From: Manduca sexta
Taxonomy: Eukaryota; Arthropoda; Insecta; Lepidoptera; Sphingidae
Length of the DNA: 64,000 nt
Reading direction: 5' to 3'
Assembly: GCF_014839805.1 (NCBI RefSeq)
Contig: NC_051131.1
Coordinates: 5,196,913-5,260,912, forward strand
Of this stretch, positions 23,224 through 35,575 are shown piece by piece; the first letter of the stretch is position 1, and the number at the start of each line of letters is the position of its first letter. The translations under genes were made by a program, and so were the position numbers. The notes under the pieces were generated by a model that did no database searches, had not been told where the DNA came from, and worked only from the letters and a program-made list of their open reading frames with translations.

Positions 23224-23475
23224 AGGCGATAGCCTACTGTGAAACGGACTGTCGAGTCGAATGTCCGCAGGCTCAAACCAGACACGTACTTCGGACTTTT
23301 CTAAAAGTTATGTGCTTTTTCTTTGTGAATTATCGTTGACTTACACATACTTGAGCAGTTCTTCATAAAAATTTCGAAGCTATGTGAAGTCTACCAACCC
23401 GCACTAGACCAGCGTAGTGGACTTCAGCCTATACGGTAGCGGTACACTATACCTATATAATACAGGACTGATATA
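23224..23475 (+). mobile_element. Diverged SINE copy (22103 family)
   Basis: It shares the GGCGATAGCCTA start, the 'ggactg.cgag.cgaatgtccgcagg' block, the 'aagtctaccaa.ccgcactag' block and the 'aatacagg.ctgata' end with the 22103 copy, with deletions and a decayed B box. Confidence 0.75.
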
Positions 23476-23939
23476 ATTATTTGTTATTATACCGTAAGTT
23501 AAATTATCCCTTACTAACAATAAAATAAGTTTTATAATTCCTGATATTTCATAAGAGCTATAATAAATATAATGCTCTTTGAATATCATAAAATTATCTA
23601 TCATGTGTAAGTATGTCGACCAATTAATATAATTATTTATATCACCATCACTCATACGTACTATTTTTCCTTAATAACCTATATTTTACGAATAACGTAA
23701 TTCTTTACACATAAGTATTATCTCCATATGTCTAGTGAAATCCTTCAGGCGACCTCGTTCAAACAGATATATGCATTTATTCATCTCAAATGTATAGAAG
23801 GAACAGCTTCGACCTCGCAGTTTGACATTCCTATTCTTATCTTCGCTAAGTTTTACGTTCTAAAATACGATAACCATACGTCTCGTCTCTTTTAAGTCTG
23901 GGATATTTGGAATTATTGAGGAATGTTGGGCTGTTTTAT

Positions 23940-24263
23940 AATATCAGCTCTGTATTATATACTGTCTCGCTGTTGGGCACGGGCCTCCTATACTACTGAG
24001 AGAGATTAATTAGGCTTTAGTCCACCACGCTGGCCTAGTGCGGATTGGTAGACTTCACACACCTTCGATATTCCTATAGAGAACTTCTTAGGTGTGCAGC
24101 AGGTTTCCTCACCATGTTCCTTCACCGTTAAAGCAAGCCATAATTCACAAAAAATATACACATAATTTTAGAAAAGTCGGAGATGTGTGCCCTTGGGTTT
24201 TAAATCTGCGGACATTCGTCTCGGCAGTCCATTCGACAACCAACTAAGGTATCGCTGCAGTGC
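23940..24263 (-). mobile_element. SINE copy (22103 family), inverted
   Basis: Reverse complement of the 22103 family. It is flanked by the 13-base direct repeat TGGGCTGTTTTAT at 23927-23939 and 24264-24276. The B box is decayed. It lies 1.5 kb from the + copy in opposite orientation. Confidence 0.8.
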
Positions 24264-24521
24264 TGGGCTGTTTTATTTATTCGAAAATGACAAGGAAATT
24301 AATTTATTCAATTTGTACACTTGTCACTGAGTATAACAACTATCTATATGAATGACTAATCTAGTATTTTTTACTTTTTGTTTAATAACAGCAGCCATTA
24401 AATTATGGAAAAGTATATTTCCTCTGCATGCAATATAACATTACATTATCAAGGTTAACAATTTTTGCTAGAAATTCATTATTATCTATCCACATATTAA
24501 TAAGTGAAGAAATAAGTCTGT

Positions 24522-24680
24522 ACCTCTTTTTAAGCACATGGCACGCACTCCTCAGTATGAGATATGACATAAATAAAATTCATAAAGAGAAGTAGGGCAG
24601 AAAAATAAAATTGATGTATAATATGTGTTACAAATATATTCAAATCGAATATCGACCACTGGACGACCACTAGTTGTTAT
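24522..24680 (+). repeat. Dispersed repeat pair, member 1
   Basis: Aligns in the same orientation with 44559-44715: 'cttttta agcac', 'agtatgagat.tg.cat', 'gcagaaaaataaaa', 'gtgtta.aaatatattcaa', ending 'accactag'. No ends diagnostic of a class were recognised. Confidence 0.6.
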
Positions 24681-27600
24681 AAAACAATCTATCACTAAAG
24701 CCGACTTTACTCTAATTTCAAATAGCCTTGTAAACCTTCCCACATTTGATAAAGCAGCGATAAATACTTAAATAATGTCATTGTTCTCCGAACAGGCGGA
24801 GATATGTAATGCTGAACTCGATATTAATGTGACATACCTATTTGTTGTATAAATAAATGTAGGAATAGGTCAAAATACTAAGAACACGCTCGCATTATAT
24901 CGTTTGCCAACTTGGCAACGTAGTTGGTTTCATTGACTTATTTTATTGCATAAGATTAAAATGGTGGGGATGCACTAAGAGCATTGGCACATGACTTATG
25001 CATTACTAGGGCTTCGTGTTCGGCCCTGAATGACACTGAGACAAGACAGCAGTCATTACCATCTCACTAGGAAGGCGGCTCATAGCTTGTAAATCTCTTA
25101 ATAACATAGCCAGTAATACTCCGCTTACCGATCAATTTGATTGTTATCGACTGCATCAATCTGCTTGTAAGTCGAAGAATGTTTTGTTTCCTTTTATGCA
25201 ACCTAGCAACCAATATTTATCGAGCTTGTTTCGGTTATTCGAAGCGCAAGCACGGAGAACTGATAATGTAGATTACATAGAAAACTTAGACATATCAAAG
25301 ATTATTTGAGTGAAATATTAAACTATTTGTTGGCTATTCAATTTTTTTCTACACAAAAACGCATCGGCAGACGCGTCTGTTACGCAACTATCTGAGGAAC
25401 ATTGACCGCGATCCTTCGGCTCATCGTACCTATACAAACGGAGTATAATTTGTGCTTTCCCCGCCGATTTCATAATTGCCATTGTTTATCGGAGCCGGGG
25501 CCAAGGCCGGCTTTATCGCTCGACTCGCGCGCTCTGAACCCGTGTGAACTCTATGTGGCGCAACCGCACGTAATGTTTGTATCGCGCGGCCGAATCTAAC
25601 TCTCGTTAGCTGATTACACCCCCATAGACCGCTTTATTGCTAGACTGTACATTGATTTTATGTGGGTCAAAGGAAATGACGGCGTACAAATAAATTTCAA
25701 ACGCTCGTAACTCTACGTGGTTTCATTTTTACACACGAATAAAGAGCCGAAATGTTGAGTTGTAAATGCTTGTTTCCATTTGAAGGAAACATAATTTGTA
25801 AAATTATTGCGTGTAAACCTATATTCTGATATAAATAGGCCGATAAGGTATAATTGAAGTAATGAGTTAGATTTTAATAATGAGTTAACACACTTTCGTT
25901 AATTATTGTATTACCCGTGATAAATTTAACTTAAATAATTAGGATCGCGTCTTGTGTTTTTAACCGTGCCTTCGGAATTCACTTTAATAAGGTAATGATA
26001 CAGTTTTTCTTTAGCAAATAGAAGTTTACATAATACCATTTCTGAAGGCTAAACGCAAACATCGTGGGAAAATCTCACGTTGTGCTGTATAATTTCATCG
26101 TTTCAATATTTTTATTACTACTATATTGTCCAATACCTACTCGTTAATAATATAAAAAGAATAGCGTATATTTACTTACGTATTTATAAAATAACAAGAC
26201 AGAGGTTAACAAAAAAAATGTACCTATTTATCATATATAAATTGTTCATTACCTGTATTTGCAAATTTTTATCTCTTGCCAAGAACGTTTAAATATACTT
26301 TCTAATACATTGAACTTCACTCTCTACGCGTATGTACATTGTAGCAGTATTAAGTACTTCTTCGATCCTAAAAAATATCACCGCATCGTCGCGGTTCTGT
26401 ACCTTTTTTCATCATTATTATAGAACATCCTGGCGCAATTATTGTTTCGTTTTAGCTCGCTAAATATTAATGTTGAAAAGACAAAGCCATTTAAAGGTCG
26501 AACAGACAGACAGCATTAGCTTATTAATAGAGTTTAGCAGGCGGTTTGACGTAGGCTTTAATTTCTCTACGGGGTATTTCAATTGTCTTACACAAAACCA
26601 TTTTGAAATCAGATTAAGTTCAAATTAACCTCATGCATGCTTGATGTACTAGACTACAGAAATATATCCTAAAATAATAAAGATAAAACCGATACCTAAT
26701 GAAAACAAATCATTAAAAACAAACTTAACATTATAATTTATAAATAAAGAAGCATTTAAATCATCAAACAAGCCCGGGTCGTTCTGCTCTGGTCAAATGC
26801 ATGAACTATTCGCATAATAAACTATGAATGAATGTAATACCTAACAATCAAGAGGCCTTGGTGCAGAGGATACACGCAACATTACCCGAATGTGGCACGC
26901 TGCACGCAACACGTGAGTGACGCTGAAGTACTGTGCCTCTTCTGTTTTAATAAATATTTTAGCTCATCACTATGTATAACTGCTTTACAGACTCACATGC
27001 ACTAGTCTTTAGACTATTGATTCCAAAAGAGATCCAGGGACGTTATCGTGACCAAAAAATGAAGGTCCACAAGACATTAAAACGTTGGCTTCACCAATCA
27101 ATGTAGGCAGATAGTATTGATACGGGTCGCAAGGGAACTGTGACTCCAACATAATCTCCCGCGATGGCTGGGCGTTAGTTGTAATGCACTTTCTCTGCGG
27201 AACCTAAAAAAATAAGTAAAAAAAGTTTGGGAAGCTTTAGGCTTATTATCAGGAAAAGGCAGACTGTCGATACCACATTTTTCTATATGGGCAAGATAAA
27301 GTTGTTCCACTGGACCCGAGAAAGTGAAGTCCAAAGATTATCCAATTACATGGGATGATCGTCCCTTGCTAATGGACACAATTATGCCGACCTATTCAAA
27401 TATCGGTTATCCATGTGAAATAAAAATTCAGGGATTATACAAACTATATCCCAGTTTAGTTCAGCCCTAAAAACATTCGTTCAGATAGCACATTTAACGT
27501 CTGAGTTTGTGGACGGCTTAAGTCATTCCACTTGTTCTCTGTATATTCCATATCCATTTAGAGTCTAAAAACCATGACATGACGCCGCTCGGAATTCGCC

Positions 27601-28217
27601 TTTGATTACGTTAACATTGACTGCAATTTCTAATACAAAAACAACGCCATCTGTTGACAATTATTCAAAACTATACCGCTATACAAACCGCAGTAAACGT
27701 ACTAAATTAGTTAAAAATCCCACATTAGGCACTCAGTTTTCAACTAATGCATGAAATACTTTAATATACATTTGTATACTAATCTACTTAAGGCAAATTA
27801 TATTTACGGATCAAGTTGATAATTTCACAAAGGTCTGTAAATGTAGGTACTTAAAAATAAATACTTTATGCAACTCATACTTTTACAAGGATCATTATAA
27901 AATTTTCTCATAAATCAGTGCCATGATACCACAATAATCCACAACCTTTGCCGATGTTTTCCGTCTCGTGGGAGGTCGACCCCCGCGCGGCCGTCACTTG
28001 AGAACCATAACGAAAATACACTCTTCAATGCTGCAGAGACCTTTGAAGTGTGTTTTCCAACACCCACTACGTCTCAATGCGGACTTTATACTTTGAAATC
28101 ATTGTGTAAGATAGAGTTATTTCTTGGATAGCAACGTTTTAGCGCTCCTACATATAGAAGTTACAGTGGTGATTACAAATAATTATAATGAAAAACCTAA
28201 TCAGTGGCTGAAAATGA
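24681..28217 (+). other. EcR long intron, repeat-poor part
   Basis: Holds the GC patch near 25.5 kb and a repeat relic at 27375-27430. No exon recognised. Confidence 0.45.
25390..25610. other. GC-rich intronic patch, function unknown
   Basis: A CpG-rich segment with GAGCCGGGGCC, CTCGCGCGC and CGCGCGGCCG words. A 65-codon + frame runs through it but begins without ATG and shows no domain. It could be a regulatory element. Confidence 0.25.
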
Positions 28218-28275
28218 TCTATACTAATATAATGTTGCAAAGTTTGTTTAAACCCGCTAATCTCAAGAAATAGGA
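28218..28275 (+). mobile_element. Helitron 5' fragment
   Basis: TCTATACTAATATAATG follows A, then 'agtttgtttaaacccgctaatctcaagaa'. A short truncated copy next to the A-tailed repeat at 28321. Confidence 0.5.
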
Positions 28276-28320
28276 AAAACAATATTTTATTTTAATAATA
28301 GGAAGCTAACATTACTTAGT

Positions 28321-28630
28321 ACTGGTGGTAGGTGTCTCATATGTGAGAGTGCCTATGGGTAGGTACAACCACAATATCTATTTCTGCCGCCAAGCAGCAG
28401 TATGTAGTCACTGTTGTGTTCTGATTTAAAGGACATTGTAGCCAGTGTAACTACTGGACATAATAAAACGTAACATCACATATCTCAGGAAAGCGAGCGC
28501 AGTGGAATACAAAATAATAGTTAGTAATTCAAGGTGCTGGATGGTGTTTCTACTGTTTATGGATGGTCGTATCGCTTACCGTCAGGCGAACGGCAAGCAC
28601 GTCTCATCATTCAAAGCAATAAAAAAAAAA
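28321..28630 (+). repeat. A-tailed dispersed repeat, copy 3
   Basis: Full-length copy from 'actggtggtagg' to a run of A after 'caaagcaat' (28621-28630). The A tail suggests retrotransposition. Confidence 0.75.
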
Positions 28631-29399
28631 CTCCCGGGACATTAAAAAATAATACTATACTTATTTTTGTGCAAATTAACATTAAAACTATACGAACATA
28701 AGATAGTGTTTGAGTTGTATAAACATGTGAATTATCTGAATTTAGATCTAATCTTCTGAAATATATTTAAAAGACTATTTATTTTCAAAAGGTCTTTGAG
28801 TCCGTACTTCATGTCGCTTATAAAACTGTGTAAATAAACATAATGTTTCTTTTAAAGTAGAATGAACAAGTCGGATCAATTCAAACCTTGAATTTTAGCA
28901 CCTAACACAATATAGAAATTGGTATTATTGGTAGTCCCATTAACATTGTTTTTTTTTTTCAAATGAAATCACAAAAAAAATATTTATATTCGCATTACTA
29001 TATATAATTATACTTTAGTTTATGCAAGTGACGTGACGGAACGCGGGCGAGTTTCCGCTATTTGATACGTAGCTCGCTCTCCCTGTCCCCTTCTTAACAA
29101 TGGCTTAAACCCAAAAAAAATATGAAGTAAGGCAATGCCTAAGCATGCAAATCATTGATTTTGTGTAACATAAGCTAAGCTCGGAGTAATTTCACGCACC
29201 GCTGCCCGCAAATAAACAATGCAATGATTTACCATTGTGTGCATTGCTCTTGCCTCTACACACCTAGCTACACGAAGATTTACCCAGCCGGCACGCTTGT
29301 TGCAGTTCAACTGTTAAATTAGTGCATTTATTGTCTTCAAGGACTGTTCTTAAATATTCTAATAACTCAATAAATGTTATTTAAACACAATTTATTCAG

Positions 29400-29695
29400 T
29401 TAGTAGAAGCCGACACGAATGTTTGCAATTTCAAAACCCAAAGGCACGTACCTCTGTCTTTTCTAAATTATATGTGTGTATTCTTTAAATTGTCGCTTTA
29501 ACGTGAAGGGAAGCATCGTGAGGAAATCTGCATACCTGAGATCTTTATAACAATTTGAGAGTATGTTAAGTCTGCCAATCTGCACTAAGGTCGCTAGCAT
29601 AGTGCACTAAAGCCTAATCTCTCTCACTAGTAGAGGATGCCCGTACCCAGCAGTGGGACAGTAAGTATATATTATAATACAAGGCTAGCATTATT
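29400..29695 (+). mobile_element. 5'-truncated SINE copy (22103 family)
   Basis: Begins inside the tRNA-like part and keeps the 'ctttaacg.gaagg.aa.catcgtgagga' block, the 'cagcagtggg' block and the 'ataatacaaggct' end. The pol III boxes are lost or decayed. Confidence 0.75.
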
Positions 29696-32600
29696 ATTTT
29701 ACTCAGATAAATAAATACTATTATTATCTTTACTGCTTTATTGAAGGTGAATTCCGACCTGTTTCAAGCTAATGTAAAATTTAAATCAACTCCAAAGTAG
29801 GTCTCTGTGGTTGATGTTAATTAATAATTAATAGGAAAAATAATTTTATATTGTTATTACGGCTAATTATTGTTTCCTTGAAAACATAATAACAAAAATG
29901 ATGACCTAAAATCTTTCCGCAATCAAGAGAAATCTTCTATACAGCGTGTTCAAACACTTTTCCTCTGCGTTTTTTAATTATTAACATAAGTGCACACTTC
30001 GATATGTATGTACTACGTACTAGATTTAGCGTTCCGAACATTCACTGTGTTCAACTGAATTGAACTGCAATCCATTCAAACTGGCTTTATTATGATCAAT
30101 ATTGGCAGCTTGTGGTTGTGTACGGAGTGACGCTCATGATATAATAACTCGAGTCTAAGTGTAAACCTGGATTTGAATAAAAAATATTAGTCGAATAAGT
30201 AAAATTATTTGTTGTTCAAGTGAAAAAATAGGTTATAGCAGTAAAATTTTGGCTGCCATGTTAGTTCAGATTTTGAACAAATACTTTATATGGACGTTCG
30301 TGTCTATAGAATATACGTCAATGGGTGCACATATAAAAAATACCAATATTTCGTTAAACTACAACGCACACGATCATATTTCATTGTTACGTATGTGGTA
30401 CTACTTGCATTGATTCAACGTACAATGCATTTAGCCGGCGTCCTTTGAAGCTCTATATTTGCATACAAGCATGGCACACAATCTGTCAAAATGACATTAT
30501 GCACCATTAATGGCTGTCGCAGATTCCTTTTTTAAATTGCCAAGGACGCAAAGGTATATAAATAATACAGCTTATTTACTGCGCATAAATACGTTAGGAT
30601 AAATTCCAATCAGCAAATAACCGTGTATTTATTAGTGATTTACTGTTTTTTATACTGGCTTATTAGCTTAATGCCTTATTATCAAGAGTACAGGTATGTT
30701 TGCTAGTTGTATTAACATACGTAGAGCTAACGTTAATTATAATTAGCAAAATAAAATTTTATACTCTGAATTAGTTCTCTACAAAATCATCACGAAAAAA
30801 ATACCAAAACTTTCTATTAGTAACAATGTAAAATTAAAATAAATAATCTCATTTTTTATTTCGTTTCAACGAAAATAATATTAAAAAGCATAAAAACTTT
30901 TTGACTTTACTTCAAATTACTACAAAAAGGCACAACCTTTTTACAAGCCAACTCTAGCGCGAACTAATCGTTGGAGTAAACTTGACTCTAAATTGCTCAA
31001 TTAAACACTACACTAAAGAACTTTATTTGAAGCTGCATCTAACTTAATTATCCTATTGTTCGCAAAACACCCTCTCCTGTGCACTTGCGAAACAAGTACC
31101 TCCCTTTAATAGTCACGATCGCTACCTGGGGCCTAATGGTGCTAGAATGTCAGCCAAATTGGACTCGAGGCCGCCTTACACTACACGACACGATAAGTCT
31201 GAAGGATTTGTTCAGGTAAAAAAATGAATTAATTTTCATATTCACAAATATTTAATTTTAGAGTAGGGACTATTAAACGAAGCATTAGATGAGGTAATAA
31301 ATTCATTTATTTAGCAATAATCCATTAATTATTTCCAAAAAAACGACTAAAAATTTATAATGGTTTAATAAACATTATCTGTTTGCATTTATATTGCGAG
31401 TTTTTATCTAGATATTACTCTGTCCCAAAAATATGAAATCACCATTTGTTCCGCTACATTTATTTTTAACGGGCACTTAAAAATGAATAATGTTTAAAAA
31501 CTAAATACAATGCACTGTTCCCTAGTTATATTTTAAGAAACGAGACGCAAGTGACGTCAATGAGGTACTTTATTTGGCGGGTTCAAAAAAGCAATAAACA
31601 TATAAATTACAAATAAACCTCAAATAAAAAGTAAAATAATGTTGTAGCCAGCAATGGCGAAAGGTCCATATAACTCGATTCCTCTCGGCTTCTCTTTCGT
31701 AATTTATATATAATCTAATCATCACTACAATATGCAGACCGCACTTATGCATATTAGTACTTAATTGCTATGTCAGAATCCAATTTAGAAAATATCACCC
31801 TTCGCCATTGGTAGCCAGCACTTATAGTACATTACATAGTTCGCTATAAAAGTAATTGATGCAAGACGTATTATGTGCACTTTGAATTAAGTCTTCATTA
31901 ATTAGATATAAAATTTTCCTTCACAAATCACTGTCAAATTATATTGTTTAGGCTATACAGCACAATAGATTTTTTAATCCTTTAAAATCTGAAACATGCA
32001 ATAAAAACCCACCCAACCAATTTGAAATACACATCACGTGTAAAAAAGATCCCGTATCACTAAACGAGCCGCCATTAAAGTCTATACACGCTAAAATCGT
32101 GACTGAATCGCGGAGTTGCGTGCCTACTTTAAGTATTCCTGTTTTTTAACTTATCTAGCTTGGAGGGAGTTTCGAACAATCCACGTATCGGCTACAAGTA
32201 GGTCGTGTTCTCGTGAGGCAGGTCGCGGCATGACCCTACGGAATTGGGACGGTTCGCAGCCTCCCACCGCTAGTGGCCTAGTTTACGCATACGGGGATGA
32301 AACCCGGCTGGCTGCCGGCACGCGTACAAATTGAATTTCGAACACAATGATGTTTGAGTTCTACTTTTCGTAATTAGCTGTCTCTTTTTTTTTCTTTTAA
32401 TCGAGATTTAATATGACGAAATTTTAAAGGCAGAAATATCCATGATTATTAATTATTTTTACATTTTTCTTTCAACTGCGAGAACTAATCACTAACTAGA
32501 CGTGAATTTAAATTCTTTACTTGCCAATACTTGTTTAGTTACCCAGATAAAAGGCGAAACAAAATGTATGAAAATGGACCTTGAGGTATCGCCTTAATGC

Positions 32601-33189
32601 GTTTATGTAATGCTTTCTGAAGTCTTATTTCTTGTATACTATTTTACGGTATATGATTTATATATTGCTAAACAATTTATAAAACCGCGGTGTTATAAAT
32701 ACGTATAATAATTATTTGTTTTTAATGTTATCACAACTAACTAAACTTTCATAAAGTAAATAACTAACAGTCTTCAATTTTCATTTTCGCCTCACACGAA
32801 AAAAAGCCCACACTGTATATTTTTGCTTCCATAAAAGGATTAAAAGAGCCTTTACCGTCAGTATGCGTTTCCACGAGATAAACGGGCACCTGTTGTCCCA
32901 CAAAGGATGTTTTAATACAATTTTCCCGTTACACGTTTTGGGTCACTATGTCGTCGCCATAGTAACCGGGTCAGCCTGGATTCGCGGCCCGGCTAATGCA
33001 GCTGCAAAATTCCCAGTATTACAAAATCATATTGTACACAGTTCCAACAATGTGTAACTAAATGGGGTGCGGAAACTATTCCGTTCATACAGTTAATTAT
33101 ACATAATACATTAGAATAGTTTGCTTACGGATTATGTTATAAATAGGTTTAAAAGATTACTTGAAAAATTGGTTGAAACGTTAAAGTGA
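29696..33189 (+). other. EcR long intron
   Basis: No exon. Holds the CRE at 31552 and a GC-richer unassigned segment at 32160-32330. Confidence 0.45.
31552..31559. promoter_or_regulatory. CRE palindrome TGACGTCA
   Basis: Perfect CREB/ATF-type palindrome in the EcR intron. Others in the window are at 9729-9736, 14444-14451 and 60429-60436. Confidence 0.3.
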
Positions 33190-33450
33190 GGTCCGTATAG
33201 GAAGATACCACCGTAAAGTCTATTTCTGCTGTCAAGCAGCAGCGGATAGTCACTGTTATGTTCCAGTTTGAAGAACATTGTAACCAATGTGAATTAACAT
33301 CTTATATCTCAGGATGTCGAGCGCAGTAGAATACCAAACAATAACTTGTAATTCAAGGCGTTGGACGTTGTTTCTACTGTTTATGGGACGTCGTATCGCT
33401 TATCATCAGACAAACGGCAAGCTCGTCTCGTCATTTAAAGCAATAAAAAA
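33190..33450 (+). repeat. A-tailed dispersed repeat, copy 4
   Basis: Diverged copy of the 28321 element, missing part of the 5' end and ending 'caaacggcaagctcgtctcg..atttaaagcaataaaaaa'. Confidence 0.72.
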
Positions 33451-34169
33451 TGCTTAGGAACAAGATGCTTAACAAGATAGGTATCAATGTTTACATGAAC
33501 TAATCTATATTTTAATAAAAATGCAGTCAGGCTAGTGTGTCATTTGATAGTAATTAGTAAATGATACCTACTGCCTCAGCCCTAAACAAAACCATGTTGC
33601 CTAACGTTTTTTATCCCCGGTTTAATCAAAGTTTTTAACATTGCACTGCATCTCACATGAGGGACTGAGCATTCCTATCCAACAGTCAATTAAATACGAG
33701 TAGAAATATGTAGGGATGAAATAATCCTACACATTCACATAGACTCTATGTCATAGAGAATAAGGCAGGTATTTGATATAGAACCAAGCGACAGTTTAGG
33801 ATGGACACAGATCCGGCACAAGAGTAAAGTGAGTGGAGGGGTCGCTCTAATGGCTAGATGACGAGAATCGCCAAAATATCAAATGCGAAAAATAATATCG
33901 AGCGAAAAATGGGGATTTTTTTTAAATACTGACATTTCTAAGGCGACTCCAGAAGGTCCTTCTTAACCTATGAAAATAGATAACTTTGTCCGATTAAAAC
34001 CGTAAAACTGAGGGTGTTTTTGTTTCTCCCTTTGGGAGTCTTACGTTGGTCCAGCCAGCTAATGTCTTTTCCCTGATCAAGGGCAAAGGCTGGCGCTGGT
34101 CATGCGCAATCACTTAGCCCCTTTCTTACAAAATGGTTGATTTTGAGATGGTTCCAACCCAGTACGAAG

Positions 34170-34305
34170 AACCGTAACGAAGCGTATGTCCCTTGCCTTA
34201 ATTTACTATTAAACAATGATGTCAGTCTCAGTCTAGTATCGCAATAACGAAGCATATATCCCTTTACGTTACTCTTCTGTTAAACAATAATATCACTGAC
34301 TAGGC
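34170..34305 (+). repeat. Two diverged tandem units of about 65 bases
   Basis: 'taacgaagcgtatgtccctt...gttaaacaatgatgtcagt' is followed by 'taacgaagcatatatcccttt...gttaaacaataatatcactga'. Confidence 0.4.
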
Positions 34306-35369
34306 CGGACTTTAATACTGACAAGACTTAAAACTATATTCTAGAAGATATTTAACGTAACAAAGCCATAATATTCTATTCATAACACAAGAAAATAAAT
34401 ATGACTTATTACCATCGTCTTTGAGACAAAAGGAATCCATCAACAACTTCGTTCAGCTAAATAGAAAATATTGGTAGCAATGCTTACGCGATTATAGTCT
34501 TTAGTCACTAGGAATAATAGCCTTAATGGCGTACTCTATTGCTTAACAGCGTATTATTATACTCAGTAATGACTTGGAAGGCTTCGTTTGGCCGCTACTC
34601 GAATTACTTCCGCTCGTAGAATATTGCCTTATCATTTCCAACGTTTTCTATTAGAAATGTAGTAATCGTCCTTTTCATGTTCCTTTTAGAGATCGTAATT
34701 ATAGAGCATGTGTTACTTTCCAGATTAAAGACGCATAAAGCGCAGGCGTGAGTTCAATGTTAATTACTAAAGACAATTCTAACTACTTTAAATAGAATTT
34801 GATTATAAATGAACAGGTTGAGGATAATATAGCAAAGATAAATAAATTCCTAATAAAATAAAACAAAGACGCACACCATTACGTGACATCAATTTAATCT
34901 AACATTCAAAATAACTCGAATATTAAAAACCAATTCCAAACTGGCCGGAAGAAAGCTGATTGTACCGGGTAGGTAGATCGAGATAAATAACAAAATGAGT
35001 TAAATTGAGATGAAATCGAGACAAGATCGGTCGGTTGGAGGGCGATTGCAGCGCGCATACATAACATATGAGTTCGAATGTATGAGCGTGGCTCATCCGT
35101 ATTCAAGGGCGCTTGGAGTGGCTGCAACGCGCTCCGATGCGCTCCAGAACGTTCACAATGCACCGCTGACGTAATGCAACAATAATAATAGACGAGCGAC
35201 ATCGCAAACTCTAGGGAAAAGTTCGGAAACTACTTTTTCTGAGCTGTCCCCTGTGTGCTAGCTTTGACTGGTTGTGGACAAAACACTATAAAATGTGGAG
35301 GAAAATTCAAGCAAATACTAGGTAAAGTCTAACAAAACGTTGACTATATAAATACAGCTGATGGTCCGC

Positions 35370-35575
35370 CAGGATAATGACTTCCGTATACAAAGTGTTA
35401 AAACCCGCCATAGTGGCCCATGTTAGTGTGTCGCGTTCCAGGTGCAGCCTGTGTATATCTGGTTCCAACAGGCCGGCATAACTGTGTGGACTGTCAAGGG
35501 GTAATCATATCTCGTCAGCCTACATTCTATTGGACCCCACTCAACTTACCATCACATGCAGTGGGGGTACACGTA
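35370..35575 (-). repeat. Dispersed repeat, inverted copy of the 625 element
   Basis: The reverse complement aligns along the whole length with 625-850, including 'ccactatggcgggtt' and 'ggggtccaatagaatgt'. The 104-codon frame crossing it is not a gene. Confidence 0.65.

Noticed and set aside
30687..30697. Second ratchet candidate (TACAG/GTATGT)
   Set aside because: No pyrimidine tract precedes it; likewise the sites near 39412 and 50940 lack a tract or have a poor donor.
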